In this document: positions 45,988-54,548 of the stretch, one piece after another
How positions within the stretch are numbered: position 1 is the first letter of the stretch
How the letters are laid out: every line of letters starts with the position of its first letter
NCBI RefSeq assembly: GCF_001437075.1
Contig: NZ_JQBX01000002.1
Location: forward strand, 78,861 to 142,860
DNA length: 64,000 nucleotides
Direction of reading: 5' to 3'
Source: Pediococcus stilesii
GTDB taxonomy: Bacteria; Bacillota; Bacilli; Lactobacillales; Lactobacillaceae
Notes under the pieces: generated by a model
What the model was told of the DNA's origin: nothing
The model's input: only the letters and a program-made list of their open reading frames with translations
Database searches by the model: none
Position numbers and translations under genes: made by a program

Positions 45988-47358
45988 ATGGCATACCAAT
46001 CAGTAAACCCGTATACCGGAAGATTAATTCAAACATATAAAAGCACCACCGATCAGGAAATTGAGGTTGCTTTACAAAATGCAGATACTTTTTACCATTT
46101 TGCTAAAACTCAACCAATTGAACGTCGCGAACAAAAATTACAGGAACTAGCGGAGGAATTTCGTAAGAACCTTGATCTCTACGCCGAATTGGTGACAACT
46201 AACATGGGTAAATTGTTTAAGGAATCCCAAATCGAAGTAGAAAAGAACGCCGAATTTGCAGAATATTATGCAAAAAATGGGGCCAAGGCACTGGCGGATG
46301 TACCGTATAATGATGCCGAGGGGATCAATGCCCATGTCGAATACCATTCGACTGGGGCCATCATGATGATTGAACCTTGGAATTTTCCTTATACTCAAAT
46401 CATGCGCGTCTTTGCACCGAACTTTATTGCCGGAAATCCGGTCATTTTAAAAGATCCCAGCATCACGCCCGACTGCGCTCAAGCCTTTGAGGATGCAACT
46501 TTGAAGGTCGGCTTTCCGACTGGCGCTTTCAAGAATCTATTTATCGACTACGAGCAAGTTAATTCAATTATCAAGGATCCACGTGTCCAAGGAGTAGCAT
46601 TGACTGGTTCTGAAAATGCTGGTAAAAAAATTGCCGCTGAAGCCGGCGCTAACTTGAAAAAGACAACAATGGAGCTCGGTGGAACCGATGTATTTGTCGT
46701 TTTAAACGATGCCGATATCAAAAAAGCAGTTGAAGTTGGCGCAAACGCTCGACTAGGTAACGCCGGACAAGTATGTACCGCAGCAAAAAGATTTATCGTC
46801 CAAGAAGACGTCTATGATGAATTTTTGGAAGGTCTAAAAGCCAATTTTGCCGCCCGTAAAATCGGTGACCCAATGGAGCCCGACACTACCTTAGCACCGC
46901 TTTCTTCAAAAGCTGCCCAAGAAAAGCTTCAGCAACAAGTTAATATGGCCATCGCTGGCGGTGCACAACTAATTTGGGGTGACAATACGCCTTTTGAAGG
47001 TCCTGGAGCTAACTTCCATCCCCTCATTATTAGCGGCATGGAACCCGATAATCCGATGTATGACCAAGAACTATTCGGACCTATCGCCCAAATTTATAAA
47101 GCAAAAGATGACGAGGAAATCTTAAAAATTGCCAATGATTCACAACATGGACTTGGTGGAACCGTCTTTGGCGGCGACTTAAATCGTGCCGAAAAGATTG
47201 CTTCGAGCATTGAAACCGGCCAAGTTGCCATTAATCAATTGCTTACTTCACACGCTAATCTACCATTCGGCGGTGTTAAACTTTCTGGGTATGGCCGTGA
47301 ACTTAGTGATCTCGGAATTCGAGAATTCATGAACGCTAAAACAATCATTGACGGATAG
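45988..47358 (+). CDS. NAD(P)-dependent aldehyde dehydrogenase, succinate-semialdehyde dehydrogenase-like
   Basis: A 456-residue aldehyde dehydrogenase of the GabD/SSADH class. The catalytic Cys lies in GNAGQVCTAAKRF, the general base Glu in TMELGGTDVF, and the N-terminus QSVNPYTGRLI is typical. Oxidises an aldehyde to the acid; succinate semialdehyde is a guess from similarity. The start ATG 45988 has GGGGAGAGG upstream; the longer frame lacks a ribosome site. It sits next to ackA, and both are preceded by cre boxes. Confidence 0.9.
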   Translation: MAYQSVNPYTGRLIQTYKSTTDQEIEVALQNADTFYHFAKTQPIERREQKLQELAEEFRKNLDLYAELVTTNMGKLFKESQIEVEKNAEFAEYYAKNGAKALADVPYNDAEGINAHVEYHSTGAIMMIEPWNFPYTQIMRVFAPNFIAGNPVILKDPSITPDCAQAFEDATLKVGFPTGAFKNLFIDYEQVNSIIKDPRVQGVALTGSENAGKKIAAEAGANLKKTTMELGGTDVFVVLNDADIKKAVEVGANARLGNAGQVCTAAKRFIVQEDVYDEFLEGLKANFAARKIGDPMEPDTTLAPLSSKAAQEKLQQQVNMAIAGGAQLIWGDNTPFEGPGANFHPLIISGMEPDNPMYDQELFGPIAQIYKAKDDEEILKIANDSQHGLGGTVFGGDLNRAEKIASSIETGQVAINQLLTSHANLPFGGVKLSGYGRELSDLGIREFMNAKTIIDG

Positions 47359-47378
47359 GTATTTTTCCGTTATTCGTT

Positions 47379-47398
47379 TATAATTGTAAGCGGATACA
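47379..47398 (+). promoter_or_regulatory. ackA promoter element with perfect cre box
   Basis: A -10 TATAAT (47379-47384) is followed at once by TTGTAAGCGGATACA (47384-47398), a full match to the cre consensus. No good -35 was seen at 17 bases. The downstream position fits repression. Confidence 0.65.
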
Positions 47399-47435
47399 TA
47401 AATTTAAAATACCTAATGTTAGTGAGGAAAGATTT

Positions 47436-48623
47436 ATGATAAAAGAACTAGTCATTAATGCCGGAAGCTCAACCTTAAAGTGGAAATTATTTGAAATGCC
47501 GGACGAAAAGGTGATTGCGAGTGGCCTAATTGACCGAATCAATCTCCCTAACTCTGTTTTTACCGGCAAACGTCCTGGGCATGACAAACACAAAGTTGTC
47601 AAAGACAACATCACGTACGATTTAGCAGCTACAATGGTCCTAGAATATTTAAAGGATTTTAAAGTTGTAAAACATTTACATGAAATAACCGGCATTGGGC
47701 ACCGCGTGGTTGCTGGTGGAGAGTATTTTAAAGACTCAGCTTTCATCGATGACCAAGCCTTAGAACACATTAAACAACTGGCGGATTACGCTCCGCTACA
47801 TAATCCAATCCAGGCACGCTACATTGAAATCTTCAAGCAGTTGCTTCCGGATGCTCAACAGGTTGCGGTCTTTGATACTTCATTGTACTCAGAGATGCCC
47901 AAGGTTAACTACCTTTATCCGATTCCCTACGAATACTATACTGACTTGGGGATTCGCAAATATGGCGCACACGGAACTAGTCATCGCTACGTTTCGAAAC
48001 GAGCCGCAGAGCTTCTTGGAAAAGATTTATCGGATTTGAAAATTATTACCTGTCATTTAGGCTCTGGATCGTCAATTACGGCCTTTGACCACGGAAACGT
48101 CGTCGATACTTCAATGGGCTTTACGCCACTTGGTGGAGTAATGATGGGCACCCGTTCAGGCGACATTGATGCCTCCCTCGTTGATTTTCTAGCCCGTAAG
48201 CTAAAACTAAGCGTCAGCGATATTACTGACATTCTCAATCAAAAATCGGGACTGCTTGGAATTTCTGGACTTTCTCCAGATCAACGTGATTTGGAGAATT
48301 CGGAAGATGTTAATCCCCGTGCCCGGTTAGCATTAGAAATGTTTGTCAATCGTGTCGTTCGCTTCATTGGAAGCTACGTCGCTGAGCTTGGTGGCTTAGA
48401 CGCCTTAGTTTTTACCGCCGGTTCTGGCGAAAATGGAATCTTAATGCGTGAACGAATTGCCGATCAACTCGCCTACTTTGGTGTTGAAATCGATCCAATT
48501 CAAAACGATGTTCGAGGTAAAGAACAGATTATTAGTAAAGCTGCCGCTCCCGTAAAAGTACTCGTAGTCCCAACTAATGAGGAACTAATGATCGTCCGCG
48601 ATGTCCAACGCATTTTAAAATAA
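47436..48623 (+). CDS. ackA: Acetate kinase
   Basis: Converts acetyl phosphate and ADP to acetate and ATP. A 395-residue ASKHA-fold kinase with VINAGSSTLKWKLFEM at the N-terminus, GIGHRVVAGGE, the active-site region FDTSLYSEMP, HLGSGSSITAFDHG and FTAGSGENG. AGGAAAG precedes the ATG. It has its own terminator. Joins with the pdh operon in turning pyruvate into acetate plus ATP. Confidence 0.97.
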   Translation: MIKELVINAGSSTLKWKLFEMPDEKVIASGLIDRINLPNSVFTGKRPGHDKHKVVKDNITYDLAATMVLEYLKDFKVVKHLHEITGIGHRVVAGGEYFKDSAFIDDQALEHIKQLADYAPLHNPIQARYIEIFKQLLPDAQQVAVFDTSLYSEMPKVNYLYPIPYEYYTDLGIRKYGAHGTSHRYVSKRAAELLGKDLSDLKIITCHLGSGSSITAFDHGNVVDTSMGFTPLGGVMMGTRSGDIDASLVDFLARKLKLSVSDITDILNQKSGLLGISGLSPDQRDLENSEDVNPRARLALEMFVNRVVRFIGSYVAELGGLDALVFTAGSGENGILMRERIADQLAYFGVEIDPIQNDVRGKEQIISKAAAPVKVLVVPTNEELMIVRDVQRILK

Positions 48624-48655
48624 TTTTGAGGTATCGAAGATCGATCATCTCGTTA

Positions 48656-48690
48656 AAAACGATTCAATATTGAATCGTTTTTTTTTTGCT
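48656..48690 (+). terminator. Intrinsic terminator of ackA
   Basis: Self-complementary AAAACGATTCAATATTGAATCGTTTT followed by a long T run; arms AAAACGATTCAAT and ATTGAATCGTTTT. Confidence 0.92.
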
Positions 48691-48718
48691 TTTTTTGCTA
48701 CTTAATAACACAAAGTAG

Positions 48719-48774
48719 TTGACCAATTATCTACTTTGCATTATTATGTAGTGGTACTTTGTTATACAAGGTAC
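48719..48774 (+). promoter_or_regulatory. ABC operon promoter with PadR operator
   Basis: TTGACC (48719-48724), 17 bases, TATTAT (48742-48747). At the expected transcription start, 48754-48774 is a 21-base dyad: GTACTTTG, TTATA, CAAGGTAC. The same layout occurs in the padR promoter at 51700-51720 (GTACATTG, TTATA, CATAGTAC). A second repeat, CAAAGTAG...CTACTTTG, overlaps the -35 region. Confidence 0.8.
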
Positions 48775-48821
48775 AATAAAACAATGATTAATCATCCTTA
48801 TTCAACACGGGAGGAAAAAAT

Positions 48822-49730
48822 ATGAACGTAATTGAAACTAACGGTATTACTAAAAGCTTTGGCAAGCAACAAGTATTAAAAGGGATTTCCTTTTCAGTAA
48901 AAAAAGGCGAAATTTTCACTCTTCTTGGTGAAAATGGTGCAGGTAAATCAACTTTAATTAACATTCTTACCACACTTTCAAAACCTTCGGGCGGCTTTGC
49001 AAAAGTTTTTGATCACGACCTACAGCAGGATCCCGATCAAATTCGACACCTAATTAGTCTTAACAGCCAGTCAATAACCCTAGACGATGAATTCACAGGT
49101 TATCAGAATCTGAGATTAATTGCCAAACTGCTTGGAATTACAAATATTAAAGGTCGAATTGATTCCGTCTCTACTAGCCTTAATTTAACGGAATTTATTA
49201 ATAACAAAGTTAGTACCTATTCCGGCGGGATGAAGAGAAGGCTTGATATTGCGGCTTCCCTTTCGGCTGATACGGATCTTCTGTTCTTAGACGAGCCTTC
49301 AACCGGTGTAGATCCCAAGAACCGGCTTGAGATTTGGAAGATTATTAAAGAACTCCGTGACCAAGGTAAAACGATTTTTCTAACAACTCAATATCTTGAT
49401 GAAGCCGACCGTTTGTCTGATCGAATTGCATTTATTCACGACGGTAAAATCTCACTAATTGGTACCCCTCAGCAACTAAAACAGCAGGCCCACCATCGCC
49501 AACAAATTATGGTCCCTCAAGCTTCCATAAAACTTGCTTCTCAGGCGCTCGCTGCAAAGGGCATCAATTTTAATATTCACGAACAAGCAATTGAGCTTGA
49601 TGAGGCCAACCTACAACTAGCGTTAAAAACCTTACTGACAGCCGATATCATGATTAATGAGACTACTCCAATTGATTTGACGCTAGAAGAGGTCTTTCTA
49701 AACGCTACAACTGAAGATCCGGAGGAATAA
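48822..49730 (+). CDS. ABC exporter ATP-binding protein
   Basis: A 302-residue ATPase of the drug/daunorubicin-type (DrrA/NodI) class. Walker A is LLGENGAGKST (near 35), signature YSGGMKRRLDIA, and Walker B LLFLDEPSTGVDPKNR. The C-terminal DrrA-like domain has VPQASIKLASQALAAKG. RBS GGGAGG precedes the ATG. First of four genes under a PadR-type operator. Confidence 0.94.
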   Translation: MNVIETNGITKSFGKQQVLKGISFSVKKGEIFTLLGENGAGKSTLINILTTLSKPSGGFAKVFDHDLQQDPDQIRHLISLNSQSITLDDEFTGYQNLRLIAKLLGITNIKGRIDSVSTSLNLTEFINNKVSTYSGGMKRRLDIAASLSADTDLLFLDEPSTGVDPKNRLEIWKIIKELRDQGKTIFLTTQYLDEADRLSDRIAFIHDGKISLIGTPQQLKQQAHHRQQIMVPQASIKLASQALAAKGINFNIHEQAIELDEANLQLALKTLLTADIMINETTPIDLTLEEVFLNATTEDPEE

Positions 49731-49734
49731 AATT

Positions 49735-50517
49735 ATGAATACAATTAAACAATTATCTACATTAACTTCAAGAATCGTTAAACAAAATTTAACCAGTTCC
49801 GATACGATAATCACAACCGTGCTTACACCAATTTTTATGTTATTATTCTTCGTGTACGTGATGGGTGATAGTATTTTAGTTCACGGTGTTTCTACGGGCC
49901 GTTCCGCTTACTTGGCATACGCGCTTCCTGGATTTTTACTGATGGCAATGGCGATGGGGTCAGCGTACACCGCTCTGCGAATTAATAACGATAAAGTAAA
50001 GGGCTTCATGACCCGCCTGTTATCTATGCCAACTAAACGATGGGTAATTTTAGGAGCACATATCTTAGCTTCAACCATCTTCATGCTAATATCCGTTATT
50101 ACAGTTTTGATCACTGGGATTATTTTGGGGTATCGTCCCCAAGCAAGCCTGACGGACTTAGGATTATTTTTATTATTAATTGTCGTGTTTGCCATTGTAA
50201 TTACCGTTGTGGCAATTCCATTTTCATTAACAGCTAAAGATTTCAACGGCGCTGGGTCTTTTTCTTATCTTTTGATTTTTTTACTTTTTATTAGTCCCGC
50301 TTTTATTCCGGTTGCCGGAATGGCAAAACCGATTCGTTTTTTTGCTGAAAATCAGCCAATGACACCGATTGTAGCAACCACGAAGGCTCTTTTAAACGGT
50401 TCATTCACTTTTAGTGCTAATTCAACTTTATTATCAATCGGTTGGTTACTTGGTTTACTCTTGGTGTTCTCTTATTTTTCATTTAAACGCTATCAACAAG
50501 TTTTCGTTAACATTTAA
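49735..50517 (+). CDS. ABC-2 type exporter permease
   Basis: A 260-residue membrane protein with six hydrophobic segments and the ABC-2 signature YALPGFLLMAMAMGSAYTAL near residues 61-80. It partners the ATPase that ends 4 bases upstream. The substrate is likely an antimicrobial or drug, inferred from PadR control. Confidence 0.92.
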   Translation: MNTIKQLSTLTSRIVKQNLTSSDTIITTVLTPIFMLLFFVYVMGDSILVHGVSTGRSAYLAYALPGFLLMAMAMGSAYTALRINNDKVKGFMTRLLSMPTKRWVILGAHILASTIFMLISVITVLITGIILGYRPQASLTDLGLFLLLIVVFAIVITVVAIPFSLTAKDFNGAGSFSYLLIFLLFISPAFIPVAGMAKPIRFFAENQPMTPIVATTKALLNGSFTFSANSTLLSIGWLLGLLLVFSYFSFKRYQQVFVNI

Positions 50518-50548
50518 AAATATTCGTGCTAATCAAGGAGGAATTACA

Positions 50549-50896
50549 ATGAACTTTTACGATAAAATTACCGGTAATGATATGACTAGGCAACAAAAGG
50601 AATTCAACAAACGCCTTAGTGTGCTGCCTACCGAATATCAAGATGCTTGGAATAAAATCAATTCTGAAATATGGCAATACAGTAATTTAACTGGTCGAAA
50701 TCTAATGCCCATTCTTGATGGAATTCTTAACCTTTTCGAAGAAGGCTTCAGTGATGGATTATCAATTCAAGAGATTGTTGGTGATGATCTTGACGTCTTC
50801 GTTGCATCAGTGACAAGCGCTGAAGGAGCAAAGAGTTATCGCGATAAGCTCCGCCAGCAATTAAATAATGCCGTTGCTAAAAAATTACTAAAATAA
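50549..50896 (+). CDS. DUF1048 protein (first copy)
   Basis: A 115-residue soluble helical protein: RQQKEFNKRLSVLPTEYQDAWNKINSEIW, then MPILDGILNLFEEGFSDGLSIQEIVGDDLDVFVASV. This is the DUF1048 pattern, often linked to PadR genes. GGAGG lies 7 bases before ATG 50549; a longer frame extends back into the permease gene. Function unknown. Confidence 0.82.
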   Translation: MNFYDKITGNDMTRQQKEFNKRLSVLPTEYQDAWNKINSEIWQYSNLTGRNLMPILDGILNLFEEGFSDGLSIQEIVGDDLDVFVASVTSAEGAKSYRDKLRQQLNNAVAKKLLK

Positions 50897-50907
50897 GGAG
50901 AAAATCA

Positions 50908-51249
50908 ATGAATTTAAAAAAGACCCTCGCTGCTAAAGCCCAATGGCTAAGCTTACAAAAGCGTTCAAAACAACTTCCCGAAGATTATCATTTTGTTTAT
51001 AAGGAAATTCAAAAATATTTAATTAAGGTGGCTCCCATAGACCTAATTGATGACTTAGATGAAATATTGAATATCTTCGAAGATGCGGCTTCATCTAACA
51101 AGGACGTTTTAAATATTACTGGTAGTGACGTTGCAGCCTTTGCAGATGGTATAATCACTGACCAAAAAACTTTTTTGGAAGATAGCCAGCAATCAACTAG
51201 TGAAACCGTTGGAAAATCAATCAATAAACACCTCAAAAAATCTAAATAA
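50908..51249 (+). CDS. DUF1048 protein (second copy)
   Basis: A 113-residue paralogue of the preceding gene: LPEDYHFVYKEIQKYLIK, DDLDEILNIFEDAASSNKDVLNITGSDVAAFADGI. AAGGAG precedes the ATG, 11 bases after the first copy. The tandem pair suggests a heterodimer or a recent duplication that has diverged. Confidence 0.8.
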   Translation: MNLKKTLAAKAQWLSLQKRSKQLPEDYHFVYKEIQKYLIKVAPIDLIDDLDEILNIFEDAASSNKDVLNITGSDVAAFADGIITDQKTFLEDSQQSTSETVGKSINKHLKKSK

Positions 51250-51250
51250 C

Positions 51251-51319
51251 AAAAACCGCTTATGGAATAGACAATGGGCTTTACGCGTCAAGCGTCCCTG
51301 CTATCCATAAGCGGTTTTT
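51251..51319. terminator. Bidirectional terminator between ABC operon and padR
   Basis: Outer stem AAAAACCGCTTATGG / CCATAAGCGGTTTTT around a 39-base insert that itself contains ACGCG/CGCGT-type pairing. Convergent genes end at 51249 and 51355. Confidence 0.88.
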
Positions 51320-51354
51320 AGTTTTATCTGTAAAAATTCAATCTTTGGCGATAA

Positions 51355-51678
51355 TTACATTTTTTTGATTTTAGTTAGCTGGTCGACCAAAAAGCCCCAT
51401 TTTTTCCAAAAGTCTTGTAAATAACTCTCACCATTTTCATTTAAACGATAAAATTTTCGGGCCGGACCCAAATCGGATTTTCTTTTTTCAATTTCGACCA
51501 AATTTCTCTTCTCTAAACGGATTAAAACCGTATACACAGTACCTTCAACAATATCTTCAAATCCAATTGTAGTCAGATAATTCGTTATTTCGTAGCCATA
51601 AGTCTCTTTCTTACTTTTAATTACTTGTAAAACTACGCCTTCTAGAACCCCTTTTAGCAACTCCGTCATTTCTTTCAA
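51355..51678 (-). CDS. PadR-family repressor of the ABC/DUF1048 operon
   Basis: A 107-residue PadR regulator (subfamily with short C-terminus): LLKGVLEGVVLQVIKSKKETYGYEITNYL, VEGTVYTVLIRLEKRNLVEIEKRKS, GPARKFYRLNENGESYL. The start is TTG 51678 with AAAGGG 9 bases upstream; the in-frame ATGs before and after are too near or too far. Its promoter carries the same dyad as the ABC operon promoter, the basis for naming it the repressor. Confidence 0.88.
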   Translation of the reverse strand: MKEMTELLKGVLEGVVLQVIKSKKETYGYEITNYLTTIGFEDIVEGTVYTVLIRLEKRNLVEIEKRKSDLGPARKFYRLNENGESYLQDFWKKWGFLVDQLTKIKKM

Positions 51679-51699
51679 AATTATCATCCCTTTCAATCA

Positions 51700-51755
51700 G
51701 TACATTGTTATACATAGTACTACTATATAATAATATTATGTTAGCCATTCGTCAA
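51700..51755 (-). promoter_or_regulatory. padR promoter with matching operator
   Basis: Minus-strand TTGACG (51750-51755), 17 bases, TATTAT (51727-51732). The 21-base dyad at 51700-51720 (GTACATTG, TTATA, CATAGTAC) sits at the expected start site, in the same relative position as in the ABC operon promoter. Confidence 0.8.
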
Positions 51756-51801
51756 ACATTCACGGCTCACTTTGAATATTTAAAAAAATTAAAGTTAAAC
51801 T

Positions 51802-51848
51802 TTGACATCTTATCGATTGGTATCTATAATATAAAAAGTAATATTATA
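51802..51848 (+). promoter_or_regulatory. Consensus promoter with dyad, padR-DUF1700-DUF4097 operon
   Basis: TTGACA (51802-51807), exactly 17 bases, TATAAT (51825-51830): both hexamers are perfect consensus. TATAATAT (51825-51832) and ATATTATA (51841-51848) are inverted copies 8 bases apart, overlapping the -10, so strong basal activity under repressor control is expected. Confidence 0.82.
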
Positions 51849-51876
51849 TGACACACAGTATTGTGGAGGTGGTTAT

Positions 51877-52188
51877 ATGGCAATTCAAATGCCCACGGAA
51901 CTGTTGGATGGCTGTGTGCTTGGAATTTTAAGCAATGGTGACTACTACGGATATGCGCTAACTCAAAAGGTTCAGGAAGATATCCCTATTTCAGAATCGA
52001 CGATGTATCCAGTATTGCGCCGTTTGAAAAAAAATAACTTTCTGTCTACCTATGATGAACCGTTTCAAGGCCGGAATCGACGGTATTATCGAATCACGCG
52101 CGAGGGACGCGCTAGACTAAATGAAGTTACAACAGAATGGATTGAATTTAAATCTCAAATTGATAAATTAATTGCGGGGGGCGATTAA
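51877..52188 (+). CDS. PadR-family regulator of the DUF1700/DUF4097 operon
   Basis: A 103-residue PadR protein: LLDGCVLGILSNGDYYGYALTQKVQEDIPISESTMYPVLRRLKKNNFLSTYDEPF, RNRRYYRITREGRARL. GTGGAGG precedes the ATG. Its stop touches the next start. This is the usual first gene of such envelope operons and is probably autoregulated at the upstream dyad. Confidence 0.92.
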   Translation: MAIQMPTELLDGCVLGILSNGDYYGYALTQKVQEDIPISESTMYPVLRRLKKNNFLSTYDEPFQGRNRRYYRITREGRARLNEVTTEWIEFKSQIDKLIAGGD

Positions 52189-52812
52189 ATGAACGAATTT
52201 GTTGACGAATTAAAAACATATTTATCTCCACTAACGGCGGAAGAACAAACGGATGTACTTCAGTTTTACTTAGAATACCTTGAGGACAGTAACTTAACCA
52301 CCTACAAACAGGCAGTAAGTGAGCTAGGCACGCCTAGGCAAGTCGCGCGTAAGATTTTAGCTGATTATTCGATCAGAGCTAGCGAGCAACCTGAGCCAGA
52401 GCCAACTGCCACCAAGTCAAAGCGTGACGTTAAAACCATTTGGCTAATTATTTTGGCTATTTTTTCAACTCCGATTACAATTCCAATCGCAATCGTGATA
52501 TTTTTCGTGATTCTAGCTATTGTTGTCTCCTTCGTAGCCATTCTCTTTGGTGTTGCGCTATCACTGATTGCCGTTTTATTGGCAGCCATTGTTAGCATTT
52601 TTATCGGCTTTACGTTACTTTCTGCTTCATTATGGACTGCACTTTATTATATTGGAATCGGACTATTAATCATTGGTGGATATATGATTATCATTCCGGT
52701 CATTAAATGGATCGTGGAATTAATTATTCATTGGCTATCAATCTTCTTCAAATGGTTGTACTCAAAAGTCGTTCATGCAAATAAGGCGGAAAAACGGGGG
52801 GATCACAAATGA
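52189..52812 (+). CDS. DUF1700 membrane protein
   Basis: A 207-residue protein. The cytoplasmic N-terminus (FVDELKTYLSPLTAEEQTDVLQFYLEYLED, then LGTPRQVARKIL) is the DUF1700 signature and may interact with PadR. Three to four membrane segments follow (about 82-200). Overlaps the next gene by 4 bases. Confidence 0.9.
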   Translation: MNEFVDELKTYLSPLTAEEQTDVLQFYLEYLEDSNLTTYKQAVSELGTPRQVARKILADYSIRASEQPEPEPTATKSKRDVKTIWLIILAIFSTPITIPIAIVIFFVILAIVVSFVAILFGVALSLIAVLLAAIVSIFIGFTLLSASLWTALYYIGIGLLIIGGYMIIIPVIKWIVELIIHWLSIFFKWLYSKVVHANKAEKRGDHK

Positions 52813-53726
52813 AAAAGACGTTTATAGCTGGCTTTGTTATCGCAATCATTGGGGCCATTTTAATGGGATTGGGATATACGCATAAAGGTAATAAGGACGT
52901 AACTTGGCAAGACGGCGGATTTAAAGTCCGCGATGAAAAGACACTAACTAAAACTTTTAAAGATGTTCAGAATTTGGATTTAAATACTTCTGACTACGTT
53001 GAAGTTAAAAATTATGACGGTTCGGATTTTAAAGTCAGTTACCGTGACTACAACAAGGTTTCATATAACGCTAAGAAACATCAAGTTTCGGTGACCGGCT
53101 CAACAGGTAGCTCTTCCATTGGATTTTTCTTTAACGATGATTTCAATCCCAATATAACAATCTACGTTCCTAAAAATGCAGAACTGAATGCTTTTTCTGG
53201 TAATGCACACGGAGGAATCAAAATCACTGGATTGAAGTTCAATCAACTTAATATCAGCTCAGACGGCAATGTTGATCTTTCTTCAATCGAAGTAAAGGAT
53301 GCCCTCAAACTGGGTGGAGAATCTAACTTAAATTTAAACAACATTCAAGCTCCATCGCTGATTGCTAATACAAATAATGGTGACATCAACGTCAATGATT
53401 CTGAATTTAAATCTGAAACGTCGGCAATTTCAACAAAAGATGGTGATGTTTCAATTAAAGAAACCACTCTTAAAAATTCAAAGGTTTCATCTTCCGATGG
53501 CAATATTAAATTCTCTCAACCAAATGTGATTGATAAAATTACTGCTACAACTAGCGATGGCGATATTGACGCATCACTGAAGGGCCGTAATGATCTTTCA
53601 ATTCGAATTAACACCAGCGACGGAACACCACGTATTTTTGATAAAAATACGTCGTACTACGATCAAGGAAACCGCACCACTTTATACGAGTTTAACAGCG
53701 CTGATGGCGATGTTACCGTTCAATAA
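52809..53726 (+). CDS. DUF4097-type beta-repeat membrane-anchored protein
   Basis: A 305-residue protein with one N-terminal membrane segment (about 4-22) and an extracytoplasmic beta-helix-like domain. The domain is built of short repeats with SSDGNIKF, TSDGDIDASL and SADGDVTVQ motifs, typical of DUF4097/LiaG-like proteins. Probably forms an envelope stress module with the DUF1700 protein. Confidence 0.9.
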   Translation: MKKTFIAGFVIAIIGAILMGLGYTHKGNKDVTWQDGGFKVRDEKTLTKTFKDVQNLDLNTSDYVEVKNYDGSDFKVSYRDYNKVSYNAKKHQVSVTGSTGSSSIGFFFNDDFNPNITIYVPKNAELNAFSGNAHGGIKITGLKFNQLNISSDGNVDLSSIEVKDALKLGGESNLNLNNIQAPSLIANTNNGDINVNDSEFKSETSAISTKDGDVSIKETTLKNSKVSSSDGNIKFSQPNVIDKITATTSDGDIDASLKGRNDLSIRINTSDGTPRIFDKNTSYYDQGNRTTLYEFNSADGDVTVQ

Positions 53727-53736
53727 ATTTCATTTT

Positions 53737-53780
53737 TAAAAGGCAATCCCTAGTGCATCACCTAGAGATTGCCTTTTTTG
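53737..53780. terminator. Terminator after the DUF4097 gene
   Basis: AAAAGGCAATC-C-CTAG pairs with CTAG-A-GATTGCCTTTT around 8 bases, with a T run. Also usable by the convergent hlyIII gene. Confidence 0.9.
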
Positions 53781-53791
53781 TAATCACATTT

Positions 53792-54430
53792 TTAAATATT
53801 TAGATAGATTGAAACAAACATTAAAGCCGTTCCCGCCATTACAAAAAAATGCCAAATTAAATGCAATCCGGGAATTTTAGGAAAACTATAAATCACTGCA
53901 CCAACGGTAAAGACGACCCCACCAGCAACTAATAACCAAAAGCCAGTTAACGATAGATTTTCATACAGTGATTTACCTGCTAATAAACAAAGCCACCCCA
54001 TGATAACGTAAATACTCGTTTCGATCTTCTGAAAACGGCCCTTACTCAGAATGTGCGTGATAATTCCAATAACTGCCATACTCCATATTGCACTTAACAT
54101 TAAAGTCCCGCTTAATCGATTTAAAAAGATGATACAGTACGGTGTGTATGTTCCCGCAATCAATAGAAAGATATTGCTATGATCAAAAATTTGAAATATT
54201 CTTCTAAATTTGGTGAATGTTAGGCAGTGGAACAGCGTTGACGCTAAATAAAGCATTAATAGGGTGACCCCATAAATGATCAAGCTAGTTAAATCAATTC
54301 CTGACAGTCCATCAGTAACACCTTTCAAGACTAATAAAACAACTAAAATAAGACTTCCCAAAAATGCGACTCCATGCGAAGCGGCGTTCCATATTTCATA
54401 TATGAGCTGACTTCGATTTATCTTTGTCAT
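53792..54430 (-). CDS. Hemolysin III family (PAQR-like) membrane protein
   Basis: A 212-residue, seven-segment membrane protein of the HlyIII/YqfA group. Motifs are EIWNAASHGVAFLGS (His), STLFHCLTF, FDHSNIFLLIAGTYTPYC and a C-terminal LHLIWHFFVMAGTALMF. Relatives affect membrane fluidity; a pore role is doubtful. Divergent from the DUF1836 gene, with a dyad in its promoter. Confidence 0.92.
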   Translation of the reverse strand: MTKINRSQLIYEIWNAASHGVAFLGSLILVVLLVLKGVTDGLSGIDLTSLIIYGVTLLMLYLASTLFHCLTFTKFRRIFQIFDHSNIFLLIAGTYTPYCIIFLNRLSGTLMLSAIWSMAVIGIITHILSKGRFQKIETSIYVIMGWLCLLAGKSLYENLSLTGFWLLVAGGVVFTVGAVIYSFPKIPGLHLIWHFFVMAGTALMFVSIYLNI

Positions 54431-54460
54431 CTTGACCCCCCCGATCTAGTTGTTTCACCC

Positions 54461-54489
54461 ATTATACATAGAATTAAATTCTACGTAAA
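54461..54489 (-). promoter_or_regulatory. hlyIII promoter with 21-base dyad
   Basis: Minus-strand TTTACG (54484-54489), 17 bases, TATAAT (54461-54466). A dyad (54466-54486), ACATAGAATT-A-AATTCTACGT, fills the spacer with 9 of 10 positions paired. The divergent DUF1836 gene is the nearest regulator candidate. Confidence 0.72.
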
Positions 54490-54548
54490 GGAGATCGTCA
54501 ATCAACTTAAATAAAAATTATGATATGATGTTGATGGAGGATTACGCG

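Noticed and set aside
50414..50548. 45-residue N-terminal extension of the first DUF1048 protein
   Set aside because: It overlaps the permease gene in another frame; a strong GGAGG site favours ATG 50549.
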